Origin: Bacteroidales bacterium
GTDB taxonomy: Bacteria; Bacteroidota; Bacteroidia; Bacteroidales; UBA1402
Length of the DNA: 29,241 nucleotides
Direction of reading: 5' to 3'
NCBI GenBank assembly: GCA_012511135.1
Contig: JAAZGQ010000011.1
Span: 1 to 29,241 of the forward strand
In this document: positions 24,308 through 29,241 of the stretch, one piece after another
Layout of the letters: every line of letters begins with the position of its first letter
Position numbering within the stretch: the stretch's first letter is position 1
The notes under the pieces: generated by a model
Told to the model about the DNA's origin: nothing
The model's database searches: none
What the model saw: only the letters and a program-made list of their open reading frames with translations
Translations under genes and position numbers: made by a program

Positions 24308-24391
24308 GCTGCAAAGTAAAGAAAAAGCCTGATTATTGGACATAAATCAGCAATAATCAACTCAAAGTGTAAAGAAAACCAAAGTCAGTCC

Positions 24392-24430
24392 AAAAAATCT
24401 TTCTATTGGAAAAGAAAATAGAGATTTTTT
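24392..24430. repeat. AT-rich inverted repeat in the mutY/HU divergent region
   Basis: AAAAAATCTTTCTATT (24392-24407) pairs with AATAGAGATTTTTT (24417-24430) apart from a two-base bulge, around a 9-base loop. Read on the minus strand (the mutY leader) it looks like a weak terminator or attenuator with its T run at 24397-24392. T tracts at 24425-24434 and 24441-24448 lie beside it. Confidence 0.45.
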
Positions 24431-24445
24431 TTTTGAAAGATTTTT

Positions 24446-24472
24446 TTTGTAGAATATAAAGCTATATATTTG
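24446..24472 (+). promoter_or_regulatory. Candidate promoter of the HU gene
   Basis: TATATTTG (24465-24472) is an exact TAnnTTTG match. TTTG at 24446-24449 is 15 bases upstream, closer than the usual 19-21. The T-rich tracts upstream (24425-24448) could act like an UP or bent-DNA element. The predicted leader is about 57 bases. Confidence 0.5.
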
Positions 24473-24533
24473 CAAGCCAAAAATATAGGAAACTCACGAT
24501 TTATTCATTGTATAATTTTTAATCCTTATCAAA

Positions 24534-24812
24534 ATGACAAAAGCTGATATCGTTAACGAAATTGCAAAAAGGACCGGCGCAGAAAAGGCTGTTGTTCTTT
24601 CAAGCGTTGAAACATTTATGGAAGTAGTCAAGGAATCCCTTGTAAGTGGTGAAAATGTTTATTTGAGAGGCTTTGGCAGCTTTATTATCAAGAAAAGAGC
24701 CGAAAAGACAGCCAGAAACATCTCAAAAAATACTACCATCATCATCCCTGCTCACAATATCCCTTCTTTTAAGCCGGCCAAGTCTTTCCTGAGTGAGGTA
24801 AAAGAGAAGTAA
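24534..24812 (+). CDS. HU-family DNA-binding protein
   Basis: 92 residues, the normal length. The N-terminal helices (TKADIVNEIAKRTGAEKAVVLSSVETFMEVV) are followed by the beta saddle and DNA-binding arm (GFGSFIIKKRAEKTARNISKNTTIIIPAHNIPSFKPAKSF), where the Pro of IPAHNIP is expected to intercalate. The protein is a dimeric nucleoid protein that bends DNA. It differs from IHF mainly by lacking extra terminal residues; in Bacteroidetes several HU paralogues exist, so which one this is cannot be told. It is divergent from mutY and followed 27 bases later by a tiny basic gene, sharing one terminator. Confidence 0.95.
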   Translation: MTKADIVNEIAKRTGAEKAVVLSSVETFMEVVKESLVSGENVYLRGFGSFIIKKRAEKTARNISKNTTIIIPAHNIPSFKPAKSFLSEVKEK

Positions 24813-24839
24813 TTTACACTTAAATAAATATATACACCA

Positions 24840-24929
24840 ATGCCTAGCGGAAAAAAAAGAAAAGGACACAAAATGTCCACTCATAAGCGTAAAAAAAGAT
24901 TGAGAAAAAACAGACATAAGAAGAAATGA
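24840..24929 (+). CDS. 29-residue very basic protein, probable small ribosomal protein (bS22/mS38-like)
   Basis: The ATG at 24840 opens a 29-codon frame ending at TGA 24927-24929. The product begins MPSGKKRKGHKMSTHKRK and continues with an Arg/Lys-rich stretch ending HKKK; 19 of 29 residues are Lys, Arg or His. The pattern K-x-R-(K/G)-x-K-M-x-x-H-K-x-(K/R)-K resembles the C-terminal domain of AURKAIP1/COX24 (mS38), also seen in the actinobacterial ribosomal protein bS22. I recall near-identical tiny proteins beside HU in Bacteroidales. A ribosomal role is an inference from similarity and composition. It sits between HU and the RNase G terminator. Confidence 0.85.
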   Translation: MPSGKKRKGHKMSTHKRKKRLRKNRHKKK

Positions 24930-24953
24930 TTTTCTGAATCTGAATTAACAAAG

Positions 24954-25000
24954 AGAACAAACTTCAAGCTGCATTCAGTCTTCAAGTTTGTTCTTCTTTT
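24954..25000 (+). terminator. Strong intrinsic terminator after the HU/small-basic-protein unit
   Basis: AGAACAAACTT (24954-24964) pairs exactly with AAGTTTGTTCT (24984-24994). The stem continues through a C-C mismatch into AAG/CTT and CTG/CAG (one bulged T) around a CATT loop, about 17 pairs in all. The tail is TTCTTCTTTT ending at 25000. Confidence 0.9.
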
Positions 25001-25084
25001 AAATGGCCGGAGTTTAGAATCATCTTCCTTAGATTCCGGTTGTAGGTTTAACAACTAATTATTCTCATAGTAAATAACAAACAA

Positions 25085-26662
25085 GTGGTAACAGAACTAG
25101 TAGTAGATGTTCAATCCAAAGAGATTTCCTATGCTATTATCGAAGATAAAAGTTTAGTAGAGTTTCAGCAGGAAAGCGTGAATCTTTCTTTCTCGGTGGG
25201 GGACATTTTTTTGGGCCGTGTGCATAAAGTAATGCCCGGGCTCAATGCTGCTTTTGTAGATGTGGGCTATGAGAAGGATGCATTCTTACATTATTTGGAT
25301 CTGGGGCCTCAGTTTAATTCACTGAATTCCTTTACCAAACAACAACTTTCGAACAAGAAAAAACAACTCACTTTAAGTAAGTTCAATTTATTACCAGAAA
25401 TTCCCAAGGACGGACAAATTGCCGAAATATTAAGCCCTGGTCAGGAAATACCGGTTCAGATTGCCAAAGAACCTATTTCGACCAAAGGCCCCAGGCTGAC
25501 CTCCGAGATTTCGATCGCCGGGCGATTTTTGATTCTGATGCCTTTTTCAGACAAAATATCCATTTCGACAAAGATTAAATCACCCGAAGAAAGATTTCGA
25601 CTTAAACAATTGCTACAGAGCATAACACCGAAAAATTTCGGAGTGATAGTTCGTACTGTGGCAGAAAACAAAAAAGTAGCAGAACTGGATGCTGAGTTGA
25701 AATTATTATTGAAACGTTGGGACGATATTGTACTTAAGCTGCAAAACAAAAGTAAGGCACCTCAATTAATTTTCGAAGAAACCAGCCGTTCGGTGGTAAT
25801 ACTGCGTGACATTCTCAACGCTTCCTTTGAAAATATTTATGTCAATTCCCACGAGGTTTACGAAGAAATAAAAAACTACGTCAAGCTTATTATGCCCGAA
25901 AAGGCTGATATAGTCAGTGAATACAAACGCAAGACCCCAATATTTGATTTTTTTGGTATTACCAGGCAAATAAAATCTGGTTTCGGACGAATTGTATCCA
26001 TCAAAAGCGGTGCTTACCTGATTATTGAGCATACCGAGGCTTTACATGTCATTGACGTAAACAGCGGAAATCGTTCCAGAACCAACAAAGGCCAGGAAGC
26101 CAATGCTTTCGAAGTGAATACTGCTGCAGCCGATGAAATTGCCCGTCAACTTCGTTTGAGAGATCTGGGTGGTATCATTGTAGTGGACTTTATTGACATG
26201 CTCGAAGGCGAGAACCGCCAGAAATTGTTCGAAAGACTTAAGGACAAAATGTCCACGGACAGAGCAAAGCATAATATACTGCCTTTGAGCAAGTTTTGCC
26301 TGATGCAAATTACCCGGCAAAGGGTAAGGCCTCAAACCTTCATTCAAACATCAGAAACCTGTCCAACTTGTTTCGGTAAGGGAGAAATCAGGCCTTCCAT
26401 TTTGTTCACGGAAATTTTGGAAAACAAGCTAGAGTATCTGATCCGAAAATTGAAATTAAAAAAATGCACCCTCAGAGTCCACCCCTATGTGGCAGCTTAT
26501 ATTGAAAAAGGAGGATTAAGCTCCTTAAAATGGAAATGGCGACGTAAATATGGTTTGGGAATCAGTGTTGTACCTTCCCAGGCTATGACTTTTCTTGAAT
26601 ACGCCTTTTTTGATGGTAAAAATCAGGAAATAGACATGAAAGAAGAATTGGAATTAAAATAA
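25085..26662 (+). CDS. rng: Ribonuclease G/E
   Basis: 525 residues from a GTG start; no in-frame ATG exists nearby and the N-terminus VTELVVDVQSKEISYAIIED matches the family's start. It has an S1-like domain embedded in the RNase H-fold part (about 38-125, GDIFLGRVHKVMPGLNAAFVDVGYEKDAFLHY), and the DNase I-like catalytic domain with Mg-binding Asp324 (HVIDVNSG) and Asp368 (IVVDFIDM). The zinc-link CPTC is at 426-429. It cleaves single-stranded A/U-rich RNA in mRNA turnover and rRNA maturation; the lack of a long C-terminal scaffold makes it RNase G-like rather than RNase E-like. A near -7 match TAGGTTTA (25043-25050) is the best promoter candidate but is not exact. It is transcribed independently of the HU unit, given the terminator. 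Confidence 0.95.
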   Translation: MVTELVVDVQSKEISYAIIEDKSLVEFQQESVNLSFSVGDIFLGRVHKVMPGLNAAFVDVGYEKDAFLHYLDLGPQFNSLNSFTKQQLSNKKKQLTLSKFNLLPEIPKDGQIAEILSPGQEIPVQIAKEPISTKGPRLTSEISIAGRFLILMPFSDKISISTKIKSPEERFRLKQLLQSITPKNFGVIVRTVAENKKVAELDAELKLLLKRWDDIVLKLQNKSKAPQLIFEETSRSVVILRDILNASFENIYVNSHEVYEEIKNYVKLIMPEKADIVSEYKRKTPIFDFFGITRQIKSGFGRIVSIKSGAYLIIEHTEALHVIDVNSGNRSRTNKGQEANAFEVNTAAADEIARQLRLRDLGGIIVVDFIDMLEGENRQKLFERLKDKMSTDRAKHNILPLSKFCLMQITRQRVRPQTFIQTSETCPTCFGKGEIRPSILFTEILENKLEYLIRKLKLKKCTLRVHPYVAAYIEKGGLSSLKWKWRRKYGLGISVVPSQAMTFLEYAFFDGKNQEIDMKEELELK

Positions 26663-26682
26663 TACCTTTTAGTCGCAAAGAA

Positions 26683-26711
26683 AAAAAACCGGGTTTACAG
26701 CCCGGTTTTTT
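26683..26711. terminator. Bidirectional terminator between rng and the acyl-CoA ligase gene
   Basis: AAAAAACCGGG (26683-26693) and CCCGGTTTTTT (26701-26711) are exact reverse complements around a 7-base loop. The A run on the left and T run on the right give U-tails in both directions, which suits the convergent genes on either side. Confidence 0.93.
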
Positions 26712-26740
26712 ATTTATAGATGCGATTTTGTGTACAAAAC

Positions 26741-28501
26741 TTATTTGTACAATTTCTCTATACGATCGGCGTATTTTTCCTGAATGACGTTTCGTTTAAT
26801 TTTGAGGGTAGGGGTCAGAATGCCATTTTGCTGATTCCACTCGTCGGCAATTAAATCGAAACGCTTGACTTGTTCGTGAGGAGCAAAAAAGGCATTGAAT
26901 TTTTTGACTTCCCGCTGAAAAATCGCAATGATGTCCTGGCGTTTAACCAATTCTTCATTCTCCAGCAGCGGCATATTGTGCCGCTTGCAGAAATCCTTCA
27001 GATAACCGAAATCAGGTACAATCAAGGCAGTGGCAAATTGCTTGTTCTCGCCCAGTACCACAATGTTTTCGATAAAAGGCGATTTGCTGAACTTATCCTC
27101 AAGAAGGAAAGGATTTATGTATTTGCCAAAAGAGGTCTTAAAAATGTGTTTCAACCTGCCGGTAATAACCAATAATCCATCGGAGGTGAATTTGCCGGTG
27201 TCACCGGTGTGAAACCAACCCTCTTTATCAATGACTTCAGCCGTCAGATCGGGCGCTTTATAATAACCGAGCATTACGTTGGGTCCCCGGCATATAATTT
27301 CATTAGTTTCGGTGATTTTTACTTCTACGCAGGTAAGGGGAGGCCCTACTGTGCCTTCCTCGCGTTGATTCTTCCCTCTGCGGCTTACTGCGATTACGGG
27401 AGCCGTTTCGCTTAGTCCGTAACCTTCGAATACCGGCATGTTAATAGCGTTAAAAAAGGCAGACTGGTGCTTTTGTATAGCGGCACCTCCCGAAACAATC
27501 AAATCGAAATTACCTCCGATAGCCTGGCGCCATTTGGAATAGATCAGTTTATCGGCAATTTTATGTTGCAGATTATACCACCAACTATTTCCGCTGAGTT
27601 TATATTGGTTTGCCAGCTCAAAAGCCCAGTAATACAATCTTTTTTTTAAGCCCTTTTGGGTTTTGCCGGCCAGAAATAATTTATCGTACATTTTTTCTAG
27701 TACACGTGGCACTGCCGACATCATGGTGGGTTTAACCTCTTTGATGTTTTCGGCTATAGTGCCAATGTTTTCGGCATAGTATATGGAAATGCCACGGAAA
27801 TGATATAAATAAACCAACAGGCGTTCGTAGGCATGACAAAGCGGTAAGAAGCTTAGGGCCGTTGTACTCCAGAGAGCGGGAACGTGCTGAATGTCAATAA
27901 TCTGGCACATTATGTTCTTGTGACTGATCATAACCCCTTTGGGCATACCGGTACTGCCCGAAGTGTAAATAATACTGGCTAAATCATCTTCTTTTATTTC
28001 AGCTTTTCGTTTGCTGACTTCTTCGGGATTGGGATTGGCATCTCCCAAAGCACGAAAATCAGCCAGACTGACAGCGTTTTCAGCTTCATGCAGACATATA
28101 AATTCTTTGAATAAAGGATTGTCTGCTACCAGAGGTTGAAGTTTGCGTACCAATTCTTTACTGTCCACAAAGACATATTCTACATCGGCGTGTTTTAAGA
28201 TATACTTGTAATCGCTTTGACTGATAGTAGGATAAATAGGAACTGTAATGGCTCCAATCTGCATAATGGCCATATCAAAAAAGTTCCATTCCGGGCAGTT
28301 GTTACTGATAACTCCAATTTTACAACCTGGTTTCACACCTTTGGCAATAAAGGCATAACTTAGGCGATTGACTTCTTTTACATAATCCTGAATGCTGTAA
28401 CGAAGCCATTGGCGGTTGACCTTTCCGGCAAGGGCTACTGCCTGATCGGGAAATTTTTCCACATAGTTGTCAAGCAGATCAAATAGACGAGTAACTTCCA
28501 T
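26741..28501 (-). CDS. Long-chain fatty acid-CoA ligase (AMP-forming)
   Basis: 586 residues of the ANL adenylating superfamily. Motifs are YTSGSTGMPKG (179-189, P-loop), LPLCHAYER, GYGLSETAPV, and GWFHTGDTGKF. The hinge reads GRLKHIFKTSFGKYINP, and the C-terminal catalytic Lys is in LKIKR (about 567-569). The enzyme converts free fatty acid, ATP and CoA to acyl-CoA; the absence of a signal peptide places it in the cytoplasm or on the inner-membrane face. Length (586) is typical of Bacteroidetes long-chain ligases. The hinge normally has Thr-Ser-Gly-Gly-Lys, while here it is Thr-Ser-Phe-Gly-Lys. It lies alone between a terminator and its own promoter, 133 bases from the CYTH gene. Confidence 0.93.
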   Translation of the reverse strand: MEVTRLFDLLDNYVEKFPDQAVALAGKVNRQWLRYSIQDYVKEVNRLSYAFIAKGVKPGCKIGVISNNCPEWNFFDMAIMQIGAITVPIYPTISQSDYKYILKHADVEYVFVDSKELVRKLQPLVADNPLFKEFICLHEAENAVSLADFRALGDANPNPEEVSKRKAEIKEDDLASIIYTSGSTGMPKGVMISHKNIMCQIIDIQHVPALWSTTALSFLPLCHAYERLLVYLYHFRGISIYYAENIGTIAENIKEVKPTMMSAVPRVLEKMYDKLFLAGKTQKGLKKRLYYWAFELANQYKLSGNSWWYNLQHKIADKLIYSKWRQAIGGNFDLIVSGGAAIQKHQSAFFNAINMPVFEGYGLSETAPVIAVSRRGKNQREEGTVGPPLTCVEVKITETNEIICRGPNVMLGYYKAPDLTAEVIDKEGWFHTGDTGKFTSDGLLVITGRLKHIFKTSFGKYINPFLLEDKFSKSPFIENIVVLGENKQFATALIVPDFGYLKDFCKRHNMPLLENEELVKRQDIIAIFQREVKKFNAFFAPHEQVKRFDLIADEWNQQNGILTPTLKIKRNVIQEKYADRIEKLYK

Positions 28502-28548
28502 ATATTTCCTCTTTTATTGAAAAATAATGTTTCGAAATATTCGAGCTG

Positions 28549-28579
28549 CAAAAATAGACATTTAAACTATGTTTACAGA
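28549..28579 (-). promoter_or_regulatory. Candidate promoter of the acyl-CoA ligase gene
   Basis: On the minus strand TATTTTTG (28549-28556) matches the -7 consensus exactly and TCTG (28576-28579) matches three of four bases of TTTG with a 19-base spacer. The predicted leader is about 43 bases. The 13-base palindrome TCGAA-ATA-TTCGA (28532-28544) starts at the predicted first transcribed base. Confidence 0.55.
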
Positions 28580-28634
28580 AAAAAGTGGTCAAAAACGAAA
28601 TAAAGGGACGATTATCGGCTGACTGGTCATGGAT

Positions 28635-29102
28635 TTACCATTCCGAATAAGGTTTTGTTTGCAGACTGGCATTGTAATAGTTTGTATTTCCTGTGACTTC
28701 AACTCCAAGCCAGGAAGGTTTCACATAGCTTTCATCCTCGCTGCTCAGTTCCAGTTCTGCCATAATCAGCCCCTTGTTTTTGCCTTCAAACACATCCACT
28801 TCGTAACAATGTTTCCCCTGAGGTACAAAGTAGCGGGTTTTTTCTATGGCTTGATATTCGGAGAGTTTAATTAATTCCCGGGCTTCGGTAAGTTTAAGTT
28901 CGCGTTCCCATTCGTAGCGGCTCAGGCCCGAAGGCGAACCTTCGCCCTTTATGGTTAAATAGGCTTTTTCTCCGCAAATCCGGATTCGTATACTGCATTT
29001 GGGATTGATAGTCAAGTAGGCCTGTACTATAGAGACACTGCTTTGTGCAAATTCTTTGAAGGAAGTCTTTACTAAAAATTTTCGCTCGATTTCAATAGAC
29101 AT
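28635..29102 (-). CDS. CYTH-domain protein (triphosphate tunnel metalloenzyme)
   Basis: 155 residues. The signature ExExK is present at residues 4-8 (EIERK), followed by alternating basic and acidic strand residues (SIRIRI, KAYLTIKGE, RYEWERELKL, KTRYFVP, YEVDVFEG and MAELELSSEDE), as expected for the eight-stranded tunnel of CYTH proteins. The compact length fits bacterial single-domain triphosphate tunnel enzymes such as inorganic triphosphatases; class IV adenylate cyclase is an alternative with the same fold. I cannot tell the substrate. A -7-like element lies just upstream and a secreted protein is encoded divergently. Confidence 0.88.
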   Translation of the reverse strand: MSIEIERKFLVKTSFKEFAQSSVSIVQAYLTINPKCSIRIRICGEKAYLTIKGEGSPSGLSRYEWERELKLTEARELIKLSEYQAIEKTRYFVPQGKHCYEVDVFEGKNKGLIMAELELSSEDESYVKPSWLGVEVTGNTNYYNASLQTKPYSEW

Positions 29103-29124
29103 AATTGTATATATTTTTAACTGC

Positions 29125-29132
29125 CAAAATTA
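29125..29132 (-). promoter_or_regulatory. Candidate -7 element for the CYTH gene
   Basis: On the minus strand it reads TAATTTTG, an exact TAnnTTTG match 22 bases before the ATG. No TTTG is seen at a suitable -33 distance. No comparable element is visible for the divergent gene on the + strand. Confidence 0.4.
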
Positions 29133-29176
29133 GAAATTTTACTTTACCTTCGTTCCTGTTTTTCAATTGGATTATT

Positions 29177-29241
29177 ATGAAAACAAAAAACAGCTGGCTT
29201 ATTATGCTCTTTTTGGTTTGGGGTCTTATGTTGGCCCAGGC
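29177..29241 (+). CDS. N-terminus of a secreted protein, 3' truncated
   Basis: The ATG at 29177 opens a frame that runs to the window edge, with 21 complete codons: MKTKNSWLIMLFLVWGLMLAQ. This is a typical Sec signal peptide (basic start, hydrophobic core, Ala-Gln). The mature protein is outside the window and cannot be identified. It is divergent from the CYTH gene with 74 bases between starts. Confidence 0.7.
   Translation, partial: MKTKNSWLIMLFLVWGLMLAQ

Noticed and set aside
24308..24343. Upstream ATG for mutY adding 12 residues
   Set aside because: The extra residues are not part of the MutY fold and the ATG ending at 24307 gives the usual short lead to the first helix.
24478..24485. 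TATTTTTG on the minus strand as a mutY promoter
   Set aside because: It matches the -7 consensus but lies about 170 bases from mutY, has no -33 element and would place the whole HU promoter in the leader; kept only as a possibility.
25043..25050. TAGGTTTA as the rng promoter
   Set aside because: One mismatch to TAnnTTTG and no TTTG at -33, so not listed as a feature.
1..29241. tRNA, rRNA, insertion sequence, phage, toxin-antitoxin or defence genes
   Set aside because: All gaps are short and were read on both strands; none showed cloverleaf sequences, transposase motifs or recognisable small toxin pairs.

Overview
The window is a 29.2-kb piece of a Bacteroidetes chromosome, most likely order Bacteroidales. 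The evidence is gene content and order (DUF5703 and GH2 secreted carbohydrate enzymes, coaX followed by an outer-membrane protein and lptC, DUF4837-pdxA-sigma54 activator-lptE-secG, and HU next to mutY/ssb and RNase G), the lack of Shine-Dalgarno sequences, and several intergenic matches to the Bacteroidetes -7 promoter element TAnnTTTG. I see no rRNA, tRNA, CRISPR array, insertion sequence or phage gene. No gap between genes exceeds 300 bases; the longest (24308-24533) holds the mutY/HU divergent control region.

Region 1 (1-6086, +) is the end of a glycan-degradation cluster: a 5'-truncated sialate-O-acetylesterase-like SGNH esterase, a DUF5703 glycosidase-like protein whose signal peptide lies in a different reading frame from its body, and a secreted GH2 enzyme. 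Region 2 (6118-13470, +) begins at a candidate promoter in front of a GntR-type regulator and runs through coaX, a beta-barrel outer-membrane protein, a TPR protein, lptC and a PpiD/SurA-like foldase to a strong terminator. Region 3 (13477-19592, +) holds rlmN, then a repeat-rich intergenic segment and a tightly packed operon: DUF4837 lipoprotein, pdxA, sigma-54 activator, lptE, a TPR-like protein and secG, closed by a terminator. Region 4 (19616-21756, +) encodes a lipoprotein solute-binding protein and a FecCD-type permease with no ATPase gene beside them.

Region 5 (21734-24307, -) holds mutY, ssb and a phosphopantetheinyl transferase carrying an in-frame 36-bp tandem repeat. Region 6 (24446-26711, +) is HU, a 29-residue very basic protein resembling the bS22/mS38 family, a long terminator hairpin and RNase G/E. 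Region 7 (26741-29102, -) encodes a long-chain acyl-CoA ligase and a CYTH phosphatase/cyclase-fold protein; a divergent secreted protein begins at the right edge.

Most of the window is core housekeeping and envelope biogenesis (LPS transport, outer-membrane protein folding, Sec translocation, CoA and PLP synthesis, DNA repair, RNA processing). I did not find a clear new multi-gene system. The most unusual signals are small-scale: the split reading frame of the DUF5703 gene, the coding minisatellite in the phosphopantetheinyl transferase, a 15-bp perfect hairpin inside the lptC signal-peptide codons, a hydrophobic small ORF between lptC and the foldase gene, and a cluster of ATCTG half-sites before the pdxA operon.
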